DNA of 64,000 bases from Basidiobolus meristosporus CBS 931.73. Its lineage: Eukaryota; Basidiobolomycota; Basidiobolomycetes; Basidiobolales; Basidiobolaceae. Within the stretch, counting starts at the first letter, position 1, and each line of letters opens with the position of its first letter. The notes under the pieces are model-generated. The model ran no database searches. It saw only the letters and a list, made by a program, of their open reading frames with translations, and was not told the DNA's origin. The stretch lies in assembly GCA_002104905.1 (NCBI GenBank), contig MCFE01000028.1, positions 1 to 64,000 on the forward strand, in the 5' to 3' direction. Below, piece after piece: positions 18,803 through 30,900 of this stretch. Made by a program: the position numbers and the translations under genes.

Positions 18803-21307
18803 TTGAAGAAAGAACAAAGTACCTTTAACTGCATTTGCCCTCATGTCAAAGACAAATTGCTAATTCAATTCTCAGGAGCAAAAACAGCAAAGAATGCCTG
18901 GAAAGCATTAGAAGTCACCTGCCAGTCATGCTTAGCTGCTAAGAAGATGTATCTTAGACAAATATTCTTTACTACAAAGATGTTGCCAGGAGAAGTAATG
19001 AAAAATCTATTCAACAGAATTACACTGCTGGTGGATGAGATGGAATCCATAAGTGTACCTACTACTGATGAGGATGTGATAATTACAATCCTGAATAGCC
19101 TGCCAGATAGGTTTCTGGCCCTTGTATCAGCCCTAGAGTCCAGAACTGAAGATTTGACCTTAAATTACATATATGGAAGGCTCCTGGATGAAGGATTAAG
19201 AAAATCAAGTGCCAATAAGTAGGAAGAAGATACTGCTTTAATAAGCAGTGATAACTAACAAAGAAGGTACTCAAAACCCTTCAAAGGCAATAGCAACCTG
19301 TTTTGCAACTACTGCAAAAAGAAAGGACACACATTAGACCAATACTTCAGAAAGAGAGAAAATCAGCAAAAGAAACCTGAATATGGAAATGCGGCAACAG
19401 CAGAAGATTGACTTCTCATATCTGCTCTAAATATGACCACAAACAAGGATTCTCAGATGTGGTACATTGACTCTGGAGCATCTCAACACTTTACACACCA
19501 AAAATAACTTTTTACCCAATATCAAGAAATTCCAATTAAGAAGGTTTTCATGGGTGATAATAGAATACTTGACTGCAGTGGGAGAAGGAACTATCCAAGC
19601 AAGCCTTAGAAGCGGTGAAGGAGGCCATATGCACTGACCATTAAAGAAGTACTTTATGTACCAGAAATAGTCAGGAACCTATCATCTGTAAGCAAGGCCG
19701 CAGCAGAAGGACTCAGTTTCAGCTTTGACAATTCTGGATGCAGGGTCACAGATCAAAATGGTACCCATATTGCTTTGGGTATTAGGAATCAGAATCAATA
19801 AAAGTTGGCTTGTATTCCATCATATCTGAAAGTCAGCAGAGGTAACTGCAACAAAGAAGCACCAATGCTTTGGTACACAAGATTTGGACACATCAATTTT
19901 GAATATTTGTGCAAAATGATCAAAGATAACCATAATTTTGGAGTAAAAATTGATCCCCAGTCTAACTGGGAGCACCATGAAGCCTGCATACCTGGTAAGT
20001 AAGCTAGACAGCTGCTCATGAGCTAGTGGCTAATCAAAACTAAGAAAAAGCTGGATCTAAATCACTCAGATCCATATAGACCTATGCAAAATGTATCCTT
20101 AGGGGTGCCTCAATATATGAGCCAAAAAGTGTAAAATGCTTTTTTTGAGCTACTGCAATGAGAGTAAGGCAAACAAACTCTGAAATACCAAAGCAAAGCA
20201 GCTGATGAAGTCTGGGGATGTGTTGTTTGTTGAAAACTCAAATTTTTCACAAAAAATGGCATCAGATGATGACAAAAATCTGATCTCAAGTCAACCAAAT
20301 GCCAGATTTGAATCACAACAAAACAATGAGAGCTTCTTCACTGTAGAGGACCTGGCAACTGTGATTCAGCCAGAGTCAGTGCCCAGAAATACCCCAAATG
20401 TGGTCATTCCAGTATCACAAACCAGGAGATCCAACTGGACCAGTTATAGCCCAAATTACTATATCAATGAGGGTACAAACTTAGCCTATGCCAATTAGGT
20501 CCATATTGATGTGCCCCAGACTATAAAAGAGGCCCTAAATAGCCTGCAGACAAAGCTGTGGTAATGTGGAATGACTGAGGAGTATCATGCCCTGATGGAA
20601 TATCAAACCTGGGGCTTAGGCAAATTACCAGTCAACCAAAGATCAATTGGATGCAGATGGGCCTTTAAGACAAAATACAAGGCAGACAGTACAACCAAAA
20701 GATACAAAGCAAGACTTATGGCCAAAGAATACTCTCAAATAAAGGGACTTAACCATACTGAGACCTTTGCACTGGTGGCCAAGTTTAGTTCCATCAGATT
20801 TATATTGGCTATTGCAGCCAAATATAAGTTTTTATACATCAGACGGATATAAAAGCTGCATCTTTGAGTGAAGAACTTGATGAAGATGTGTATATGGTCC
20901 AGTCTGATGGGTTTGTTGACCAAGATAACCCCAATTTGGCTTGCAAGCTTAAAAACTCTTTATATGGACTCATAAAATTAACAAGAGCCTGGTAATGCAA
21001 GATAGACTCCTATTTAGAATCTTTGCGTTTCAAAAGGGGTAATGCTGACCGCAGTATCTACTATGAGCCAGGTAGAACAAATTTGGTTCAGTTATCTCTA
21101 TATGTGGACAATCTTATAATAGCCACCAAAAACCTAGAAACCTTGAAAGAGACTAAATACCACCAATATAAGAAGTTCAAGATTTCCAATCTAGGAGAGC
21201 TCAGTTACTACTCAGGGATAAAGTATTTCATAGACAAAATTACCCAGACTGTCACTGTAAGTTAATCCAAGCATATTCCAGTTATACTCAAGAAATCAAT
21301 CCAAGCA
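18803..21307 (+). pseudogene. Copia-2 gag-pol, degenerate, 5' part of a split element
   Basis: Plus-strand copia polyprotein with many stops and shifts. Gag begins at KEQSTFNCICPHVKDKL, about 50 residues into the protein, and continues to a CCHC-like knuckle (NYCKKKGHTLDQ, about 19,300). The protease region has WYIDSGASQHF at 19,460-19,492. Only fragments of integrase remain (WYTRFGHINFEYL, about 19,870), and a large part of the integrase core is deleted near 20,000-20,200. Reverse transcriptase is present from about 20,570 (TWGLGKLPVNQRSIGCRWAF) to a YVDN in place of the catalytic YVDD near 21,105. The frame then enters QSKHIPVIL, contains a 33-bp local duplication and is cut by a solo LTR. 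It continues at 21,664-21,706, 27,169-27,452 and 32,174-32,215. Confidence 0.85.
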
Positions 21308-21312
21308 TATTC

Positions 21313-21663
21313 TGTTGTAAGAGTCTTGGGGATATTGGAAGTGATTTGGGAGAATAAGTAGATTATGTGGTTTTCACTTAATGATTTATTGAATGTAAAA
21401 GTAGTATTGATACTTTTACATGGTCTTGGCATTATAAACATGTAGAATAGATTAAGGAAGGTCCCAAGAACATGTGTGCAAAGTTTGGGGCTGTTTGGAC
21501 AACTTTGAGAATTTTCATGTTCTGGGTACCTGGAATTTTTGGTGAAAATATTCTAAGTAAATCCTAACAAGGAATTTGGTCAGTATTCTCTAGGATTTGA
21601 AGGTGATAATCTAAGTGACTAAGTTAGGTGAATATTTAGGTGGAATTACAAATTCTTACAACA
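21313..21663 (-). repeat. Solo LTR of Copia-2 with perfect TSD
   Basis: This 351-bp LTR has 9-bp terminal inverted repeats (TGTTGTAAG...CTTACAACA) and is flanked by TATTC at 21,308-21,312 and 21,664-21,668. Removing it restores the copia reading frame (QSKHIQAILNKC). Its sequence is inverted relative to the LTR at 18,556, so the two LTRs around this pol are not a pair from one insertion. Confidence 0.85.
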
Positions 21664-21706
21664 TATTCAAGCAATATTAAACAAGTGCCTAATGAAATCC
21701 TGTAAA
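21664..21706 (+). pseudogene. Copia-2 pol segment between solo LTR and DNA transposon A
   Basis: Reads HIQAILNKCLMKSCK in the copia frame, homologous to YIRDILRRFKMENCK of the younger copia at 46.3 kb. The last codon (AAA, 21,704-21,706) is the left target-site copy of transposon A. Confidence 0.75.
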
Positions 21707-22199
21707 CCCTATGAAAAATGATTGTGACAATCCCATCAAAAGGCTGTCACAGAGTTGGAGTCCCATGACTAAGAGGTAGTGATCCCATTAGGATACTATG
21801 CAAAGACTGTGGCAACATAATTGCTTTCCATTTTTAACAAAAAATTTGGTCAAAATTTCTCACCATAACAAATCAAAAGTGGCTTTTGATTGGTCCACTG
21901 CCAATTCTCTCACTCTCTAATCCCTGAAACTCAATCACCTCCTATGTTTGGGTATGTTGATTGGCTATTGCATCTTTTTCACATTCCTCACTTCATGACT
22001 CAACCAATTCACTTATTTTCATCCATGCACATTGATATATTTCTGCTGAAGCTTCAGTTGTACCTCAATTGCCAGTTGTGTTGACCTATACAAGTCCCTA
22101 TACCCTACACTAACATTAAACCAGCCCCACACTCAACAAGAAACTCCGTCAAAATCTTCCATTCAATAAGTATTTCTGCTGAAGTGCCATTATTCCACA

Positions 22200-23776
22200 A
22201 CTTTGGCAGGAAGCCTGCGGCTTTCTACTACTGCTCATTCACTTGTTCCCATATTTCCTGAGAAAACAACTTTTATCTTGTTGGTGATTCTTCTTGGCTA
22301 TGATGGGATTCAGCCTGTTGTGGGCTAACAGTGTTGATTGGTGAGAACTGCAGCTTTTTTCTCATGCGTCCCTGTCTCTGGCTTAGGTAGGCCTTTTTCT
22401 CTTTACCTTTACCTTTATTACTGCCAAGTCTTTCATTCCTACTTTGACTGAGTGCTTCTTGTATTGTACCTTGTATTCTCCTTGATAAATGCTGTACTGG
22501 TGCATCCAATCTTGCATGCTTGTCTCTTACCAGCACTCTCCTGGCAACCCAACATTTCTTTGCTGCTTGCTTGGAACTATCATTCCCACTTGTAACAGGC
22601 TCCTGAGAGAGCTGCAATTTTATCACTGTGAAGTCCTTCACTGTTACTGTGACTGAGTGCTAATTGTATTGAGCTACACTTTCTCCTTGATAAATGCTGC
22701 ATCAATGCATCTGGTTCTGCCTGCCTGTCCCCAGCTGGCACTCCTCTGGCTACCTGACACTTCTTTGCCACTGTTTGGAGCGTTCAGCCCTGCTTGTGAT
22801 AAGCTCTTGAGGGTGCTGCTGGCTTTTAGCCACAGCACCCTGGTTCTTCTGCCTTTGATAGTCTCTGCTATTCTTGATAACTTCTTAGCATACCAACACT
22901 GGACCAAATTCTATTTGCTTGATTGAATCCAGGATAATGCTTATGGAACAGGTCAAATGCATTCTGCTTAGCCATGAGCTCCTATTGGTCCCATAGTATG
23001 CCAGCTTGAAGGTGATGCTGTGCTAGACTTCAAACAGTCTCTTGAGTATTAGCCCACTCTTTGTCATTGACTCAATGGCATTACAGATCTTGACTGTATT
23101 TTGCCTTTCAGGCCTAGGTATAAACACAACAATCTCTCCCTCCCATGCTGTGATAGGCTTTTCTGTGGGCTTTATCTTTGGGCACTGCTGTTGTGTGTTG
23201 AAGACTGCATGGTGTGCCTTGGCTGTTACACTGGGAAATGCCTCATTTCTTGGATGTGTCATTAAGCCACTTGAGTTCCTTTTTAGCAGCAAAGATACTA
23301 CATTCTCTAGCTTGGACATTGATTGCTCCACACCTTTTATCCACTCACCCAGTTTCTGGACTATTACCTGACTTCTTTGGACTGTTGCATCTATCCTTTG
23401 AGCCCTTGTACCTAATTGCCTCATGAATGCTTTAGTATGACTGACAACAAACTAGCTAATGCAGGTAGTGGTGATGTCATAATGATCACTTGCTGATCTT
23501 CAATCAGAGGAACTGCATTTATTATATTCTGATGTGCCTGCACTTTGTGGTCAGCTTGCGGCTCTAAAGAGATTCTCATTTACCTACTAGACTGGGAGCC
23601 TCAGGAGACCCCATTATTATCTTCAGTAGACACATTGACTACAGGGCCTTTTTTAGATGTAGTCCTGCTTGTTGCCTGAATGTCAACTCAAGGCATTGTC
23701 CAACAATTCTTCTGCTGCTGTTAATGTTGGGGTTTTCTTGGGAACTTGACAACTTTACTTTATTTTTTGGGGGCAT
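22200..23776 (-). pseudogene. ORF2 partner protein of DNA transposon, copy A
   Basis: Starts ATG at 23,776 (MPPKNKVKLSSSQ). After a Ser/Thr-rich N-terminal region comes a predicted helical/coiled segment (RIDATVQRSQVIVQKLGEWI, about 23,400), then the best-conserved block around PTEKPITAWEGEIVVFIPRP (about 23,170-23,110) and a basic helical region. The C-terminal third holds two copies of a 50-60-residue module (KKCQVARGVPAGDRQAEPDA... HLSRRKC...) at 22,580-22,771 and 22,390-22,570, and a Lys/Arg-rich tail. Several frameshifts interrupt it. Homologous remnants occur at 32.7, 34.1, 39.4, 43.6, 53.3, 54.7 and 62.1 kb. I recognise no known domain. A DNA-binding or accessory transposition role is only an inference from location. 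Confidence 0.65.
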
Positions 23777-23998
23777 TGATATGGAATTGAGTGGCACCAA
23801 AGGGGAAAGAGCATTACATATATGTGTGTAAGTGGTTCCACAGCATTATTTAAAATATGTACTATGGCATGTTATCATGGTATCTTACATTCTTGTAGGT
23901 GCAGTTTCTCAAATCTAAGACTGTCCTAAATTCACATTAATATTGACAAAAAAGTGATATAATTATGTTGCATTATTGAGTGTCAAACTGTTTGCCCC
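23777..23998. promoter_or_regulatory. Shared divergent promoter of transposon A
   Basis: 222 bp separate the ORF2 ATG (23,776, minus) from the transposase ATG (23,999, plus). Copy C has a homologous spacer of the same length (39,222-39,443) in the opposite orientation, including a tgatataattatgttgcatt-like stretch. It is probably a bidirectional promoter. Confidence 0.6.
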
Positions 23999-26670
23999 AT
24001 GAGCAAGACTACTTTGATTCAACATTGTAAGAGAAGCAAAAAAAGACCATGTGGCAATTGTAACAAGCCTCTCAGCCATGAAGCACACAGACAGCATAGA
24101 AAGTATTGCAAGGATCATGGCAAGTGCTTTGCTGCACAAGCCATATTTGACCGCTCATCAGTTACTACTGTACCAACAATATCTTGCAGGCCACTGATAC
24201 TTGTATACTGGCACCTAGCCATGCTTGTCACCTTGCGCAAACCAAGTCAGCTGAGGTTGTGATGCATTTAGGCTCACCTCAGCCTTCTCAATATGGCATG
24301 TAGAGTCATAGCTATGAAAGAGAAGGCTCATAGATAGATTGTGAGCCTATCTCCCTTAACAACAGTACCCTGCATTAGCCCAGCCAAATTCCAATATGTA
24401 ATGAGACAATACCTATAGAAAAGAATCCCACAGATACTTTATGGAGCGAAGTGAGCCCAGTAATCCATTGGCTGATGAATGATGTGATGTTGTGGCTAGA
24501 GAAGCAGCATGTTTGCACAAGTATCATTAATGGGAGCTTTGAGGATTTACTATTACTTCTTGCTAAAGTCATTAAAAGTGCAACTTACAGTCTAAATGGT
24601 ACAAATGAACAACCATCATGCAGCTGGAAACATATGACCCAGAGACCATCCTGATACCAGCATGTGTTAACAGTGACATGGCTTTCACATCAAAAAAATG
24701 TCAACATTCAAAGTATCCAACTTGTCAGAATTCCACTACCATCCAAGGAAAGCATTGCTCACACTCCAGATATATACCAGTAATAAACCATATCAAGAAG
24801 CTTATGCAGTCCAACAACTTTTGTGAAGCTACAAAGTGCAGCACTTAGCATCAATAAAGTGCAAATATTTCCAATATATATTTGATGGCAAACATTACAA
24901 ACAGCAGGAAGCAAGGGTTACTCTGAAGGTATGTATGCCCATGCCTTGGCCTTGGCCTTGGCACTCAATGAGTTCTCATTAAACAAGTACTCTACCAGCA
25001 AATCCTGCCGGCTACTGATTCTCATCAACCTGATTCTTCTACCTATCCTACAGTATCAGAGCAGAAATATGATGGTAGTGTCACTGGTATCCAGGCCTAA
25101 ATCTCCATCCAATCTGGACAGCTACCTGTATCCATTGCTGGATGAGCTTTGTGTTCCTTTCAGCAGGATACCACTAAGTGGCCAGCATAACAAAGTCCAT
25201 ATTATTATCTGCATTGGAGTTACCCAAGTCATCAGTGAGATGGCCAGCCTTTCTGGGCACAATGGATGATACTGCTGTCAAATGTCAAAGATCCAGGGGA
25301 TTTACTCCATGACTCACTCATATTACTATTATCCAAACACCAACACTAGGTTTATCATCCTCCCACAGAGGGAACGTACAGAAGTCATCATGTAACTATA
25401 GCAAAGTTGGCAAGTCTTAAGCCATTGGATGAAACATGTAATTAAATGGAAACCAGAAATAATTAAGACAGAGGGTATTTTTTTAGACCATAAGCTTTCT
25501 GCTGCAAGTAATGCTCATGCTTTTCAACAATATCCCTATACTAATGACCAAAATATATATGGGGTGTTTCAAGCTGAATGAGCCCTTGTAGATACCAGAG
25601 AAATTTGATAGAATTGGCACAATATTACAAAGTATCCACTATCCAAAGTATATCTCACAGGCTCCAATCAATATTCATTCTCATATGCAACAATAAAAAT
25701 GCAAGGACTGGAAGTGCTGGATGTGCATATGCTGCAGTGGCCTTCTGAAGCCATTTCTACCAAGAGTACATTGGAAGCATTAGGAGTAATATCTTGAAAT
25801 TATAGGAATATTTATCTAGAAGAGTACCACCAATACCAACTTGACACATCTACAGCTTTTATGCAAGGAGTTTATCACAGAATTTAAGTGGCTTTACTAC
25901 AAGCATAAAGCTGAATGTGTGGATCTCTGCTGTTACTGCAACTATTCTCTAGTCCATCTTGCTTGATGTGTGGAAGATATTAGGGGTTGCTTCACCTTTT
26001 GGGAGTTTCCAATAATGCAGATGTGTGGGGAGACAGGAAGACAAGTCAAGTTGCAGGTACTACCATATCCAAGTCTCATCATGAATATTACCTTCAAGTC
26101 CATCATGGATGTGATGAATTGGCACATGAAGGATAGCCTGGAAGAGTTTGAAAATACTGAGGACTGATGTGCACATGAAGACACTAATGCCTATGGCAAT
26201 AAGAAGCCCAGCAGCCCCAATGTGTGGGTTCTCAGTTAGGTAATGCAAAGTTGGGTTGGGTGCAACAAGCAACTAATTTTTATTAGGAAAACTTTACCAA
26301 AGTATGCTAGGACTATCCTGGTCCCAAGCCCACTTCTACACCATTTGATACTGAATTCACATAAACAAGAGCTAGACTTCACCTATAAGAAGGACTAGAA
26401 TTCAGCAGGGAGAAGAAGCATTGAGGACAAATCCACAGAAGCTCTTTGCAGATACTAAGGAGGTATTCATGGCAAAAGTAGAGGCAACTGAGCATATGTT
26501 TGCAAGATGTATATGTTGCCAGCAGTACAAGGTATATGGCAACTTTGCAAGTATCAAGCTAAAAAGTTGTAAAGTTGAGGTGATAGAAGTATGTCAATTG
26601 TGCAGGTGTGCACATTTGTAGAGGTGAGTAGTAGGAGGCCATAGTATTTTTTGATTCAGACTATATGTAG
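23999..26670 (+). pseudogene. tnp2/Plavaka-like transposase, copy A
   Basis: N-terminus MSKTTLIQHCKRSKKRPCGN has a Cys/His-rich finger-like segment (CGNC, later HEAHRQHRKYC). Further blocks across frames are ETILIPACVNSDMAF, QGKHCSHSRYIPV, a GYF/ALAL-G-F region, LILINLILLPILQYQSRNMM, SNLDSYLYPLLDELCV and HIIICIG, then SEMASLSGHNG. That series matches the tnp2 transposase layout (NLPP, L..LLDEL, SGH with following C..C). The C-terminal region has MEDIRGCFTFWEFPI at 25,970 and HMFARCICCQQYKVYGNF at 26,493-26,546. It ends near 26,670 at a stop shared with copy C. Numerous stops and shifts make it non-functional. Confidence 0.75.
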
Positions 26671-27168
26671 AATACCCAAGGTAGTAGTGGGTAAGCAAAT
26701 AAAGAGGGGCATTCAGCAGTGGAATGAATGAATGGCACCAGGGGAGGTAGACAAAGTAAATACCACTTGGTCAGGTGGTACAGTAGCATTATTGAGGACT
26801 ATCTGTAGGCTGCAGTATTGCCATTATAATGCCAGCAGAGGTTTGCAATGAGGCCATCAGAGCACTGTCAAGCTTCTTGCTATATTAGGCAACTAGATGC
26901 ATCAGATGGCTAGGTCTGCTCAAATAAATGAAGATTGCATTAAGACCACTGCAATGCCATGCAGTTCTTGTCAAAAGACCACTTAAGCACTGTCAAGTCT
27001 TCAATTTTATTTAGCAATAATATCAACAAAAAGCTGCCACAATCCCATCATAAGATTGTATGGAGGGTTATTTATTCCAAGCTGCCAGCATTATAACAGA
27101 CTCATTGCTGGAGCCTGATGGCTGATCCAGATTGGATCCACCTTCTGGACCAAATTATTTTCATTGGG

Positions 27169-27452
27169 AAACTGATAGCTGTGCCAATGAAGACAAGCTT
27201 TACTTGATGAGAACTCAGCCAAATCAAGAGAGCTTAGTGCCATCCAAAAGCCCTGATTTTACTTATCAGCATATGGTGACAGTCTGATACATATTAAGTT
27301 TGGAGCATGTCCAGATATCTCACATTCAGTGGAAGTTGTCAGTCCTGTCAAGCTACAAATGATGCAATGTGGCTTAGAAAGCATTTTCAGCATTTAAGCT
27401 TGTGTTAAAAAATACCTAATTTCTTATTGCACAATAACCAAGGATGTGTTCA
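27169..27452 (+). pseudogene. Copia-2 pol segment between transposons A and B
   Basis: Continues the copia frame after transposon A: KLIAVPMKTSF, then degraded RNase H with MWLRKHFQHL (about 27,368-27,397) and NFLLHNNQGCVH, matching LWLRKL and FKIIKDVC of the fragment at base 2-370. It ends at TCA where transposon B begins. Confidence 0.75.
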
Positions 27453-27944
27453 CCCTATGAAAAGTAACCTGGTCCTGTGGGTGAATCTAGTCCAAATTAG
27501 CCATCTAGTTCTTGCCATGAGGCTGTCAAAGCAACTACAGATTGAAACAATTGACCCTCCTTAATGTCTTGTGATGGTGTTTTGCTGAATATACTGCTCA
27601 ATAGGCAAATGAGCATATCAGTAGTATAATGATCCTGGTGCAAGATTTCAATGGTATTTACATGACTCCATTGTGGCTGACACCTACTTGAGAAGACCTA
27701 ACCAGCTAGTATATCCAATTGCCATATAGGGAGAAAGTCTTGATGGTATTTTGGTGTCCTTGCTGTAAACATCTAGTGACATTCTTATGGCAGTATGGCA
27801 GCCAATAGCTAATGCTGCATAATGCTACTCTACCAGCTTGCCAAATGTTATTTCCTGCTGCTACCACCCCTTGAGCCATTCATATATACCATTGTAGAAT
27901 CACCCCAGTTTATTTGCTTACCTATTACTACTATGGGCAATCCA

Positions 27945-30900
27945 CATAGCATTTGAATAAAGAAAACTATGGCCTCCTGCTAACAAACACTACATATGCA
28001 AACACCTGCTGCAACTGACACACTTCTATAATCTTGCCTTTACAGCTTTTTAGTGCAATGCTTGCCAAGCTGCCATACACCTTGTATTGCTGGCAACATA
28101 AACATCTTGCAAACTTATGTGTGGTTGCCACCACTTTTGCCAAGAGTACCTATTAAGTAGCCATAACATAATTTTTGGTGATGGCCAACATATTCTTTCT
28201 CCCTGCTGAGTTCTAGTACCCCTTTAGATATGCTTTAGTTCCTGTTTGTAAGAATTCTATGCTGAATGGCTTACAATCAGCTTGGACCCAACAGAAATGC
28301 AACATACTTTGGTAAAGTTGTTCTAATAAGAAATAGTTGTGTGTTGTGTCTAACTCACCTTGAGCTTTACTCAACCAATTACCCATGCATTGGGACTGCT
28401 TAGCTTCTTAATGCCAAAGACATTGATGGCTCCCAGTGCTCATCTCTCTGCAGTACTTTCCAACTCTTGCTGACTGTCCTCCATATGCCAGCAGATCATA
28501 TCCTTGATGGGTTTAAAGGTTATATTCTTGATGAGGTTGGGATATGGCAGTACTTGCAACTTGACTTGTCCTCCTATCTTCCCACAAGTCTACTTCATAA
28601 GAGATTTCCAACAAGTGAAGTATGACAATGGAAAGTGTTTCACTACTACAATATTTCAAATGCAATATTGCACTCATTACTTTATTTTGTCTTTTGCTAC
28701 TGTGGCCCATAAACAAAATATCAAGATTTTCCAGCATAGAAGGACAAATATACAAGGCCTTGACAAGTAATCCTCCCAAGAATGGTATGTGTATTCAGTA
28801 GCTAACCCATGTTTCAAATTAAAGCTCATTTGAGGCAGTATTTAAGGAGTTACATTCAATAGAGCTCAATAGCAATATATAATTGGCCATTACTGGTAGG
28901 ATAACCATAGTGACTTCAATTTCATGTAGCTTGTGAGCCAGCAAATCAAATGTTGTGAGACTTAGACAGGTGCTGCATCTATGGCCAATTTGTGCCACTG
29001 CAAATTTATAGCTGGGTATCATGTGTATTGCTGGTGCAATTACCCTTGATCCTATGAGTTCTTCACGTTAATGACTTCTCCAGCTGAAAAATAAAGAGGA
29101 GCCTCTCTTTCCAGAAGCTCTACACTACAATTACAGGTTTAAAGGTTTTAGGACCTCCCCTGCTTCACTTGCACTGCTGAGTATTTTGACTTTGATTAGT
29201 ACTTCATCAGTAAAGAGACTGCAAAGCTGACAGGAATCCAAACAAAGTTTTACAAGAAAACACCACAATTCTGTTGGAGAAGTCTCCTCTGAGGAGCCCC
29301 TTAGGTCTAAAAGCCTCTTTAGGCACCCCTTCAGTGTAAAGTCTACTTCAGAGACTACTGCAATGGCCACTTCACACTAAAGAAACTCTTGTAAACACCA
29401 CTTTGTGTCTTGTGACCCCTTTAGAGAACCATTACCACACCCTTTTGGGTTAAATGGGAGTTCAAATTTCCAAATAAGTATAAATTTACTCAGAAAGGAA
29501 AGTGACTTGCAAATACAGAGAAGTTACTACAGAAGTAAATAAGCCCAATAATTGACAGAAGGTCAGAACACTGCTGTAGAAGTGAGAAACACTGCCTATA
29601 GTATACTGTAAGCCCAAGATTGAGGATATCATGAGAGTTATATTTTATATTAGTATATCCAGCTCCCAATAAGCTATTTCAGCATTAGCATACCAGAAGT
29701 TCTTGTATATTGTTAATTAGTCTCTACATTGTGGAACAATCTACAAACTATTCATAATACAACACAACACAAGCAATGTCCAACTTTCTCCAAATACCAA
29801 GCAGGATGGAGCAGAGATTGGATGCATTAGCAGCAGAAATTTACATATTCATCTTTGTGCTTGTAGCATAGCTTCTCAAATCTTGTTGCAAACACCTTGC
29901 ATAAAAGCTGTAGATGCGTCAAGTGGTATTGATGCTCCACTTCTGGGCAAATGTCCCTAAAATGTAACATATGACTCCTAATGCCTCCAATGTACATTGG
30001 GTTAAGATTGCTTCAGATTGCCACTTGAGATAATATGTAGACAGCTCATCCAGTCTTTGCATTAGTACTGTTACATATGCATATTGATATTGATTGGAGC
30101 TTGTGAGAAGTACTTTGGGTAGTAGAAGCTCTGTAATATCTTGCCAATTCTTTCAAATTTCTCCAGTATCTCAAAGAGCTAATATAGCTCAAAATGCCAC
30201 AGGTACATCTTTTTCATAAGTATAGGGACATTGTTGAAAACCAAATGCATTGCTCCTAACAGAAAGCTTTTGCTGCAACAGATACCCTATATCTTAAGTA
30301 TCTCCAGTTTTTCATTTAACTACATATTCTGGCTAATGACGCATAGTTGCCAACTTTGCTGCAACTACATGCTGACTACTGTACATTCTCTCTGTGGGAA
30401 GATGATGTTCTTGGTGTTGGTGTTTGGATAATAACAATATGTGTGAGTAATGGAGTATATCCCATGGATCTCACACATTCAGGTGCAATACTGTATATTG
30501 TGCCCAGAGGAGCTGGCTATTTTTCTGATGCTTGGAATATCTCTAATGCAGATTATAATAAGTGCTTTAATATGATGGCCAATAAGGAGTATCCTACTGG
30601 AAAGCATGCACAACTCATCCAGTAATGGATACCAGTAACTTTCCAGGTTGGACCATGATTCAGGCTCATATACTGGTGAGACCAACATTCAATTTCTGCT
30701 CATATACTACAAGATAGGTGGGGTATTAATATCAATGAGAACCAGTGGCCTGTATGATATACTGGTAGATTATCTGTTCAATGAGAGTTCACCAAGTGCC
30801 ATGGCATAGGCATGGCCATACTTAGCTGCAAGGTAGCCCTTGCTTCTTAGTTGTTTGAAATGTTTGCAATACAATATACTGGAATTATTCACATTAGATT

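Larger units (their letters stand above)
21707..27168 (+). mobile_element. DNA transposon copy A (divergent transposase + ORF2)
   Basis: 5.46-kb element. The left end is CCCTATGAAAAATGATTGTG; the right end on the minus strand is CCCAATGAAAATAATTTGG. It is flanked by AAA on both sides (21,704-21,706; 27,169-27,171). It sits inside Copia-2 reverse transcriptase, and joining the flanks gives CKLIAVPM, homologous to CKPAATPM of intact copies. A 3-bp duplication is typical of the CACTA/EnSpm superfamily, to which tnp2/Plavaka-like transposases belong. Gene order is ORF2 (-), 222-bp spacer, transposase (+). Both genes are broken by stops and frameshifts. Confidence 0.8.

Noticed and set aside
18544-21670. 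A novel transposon defined by 250-bp inverted repeats
   Set aside because: The right arm is a solo LTR with its own TATTC duplication and the left is a truncated LTR; the inverted layout is coincidental nesting.
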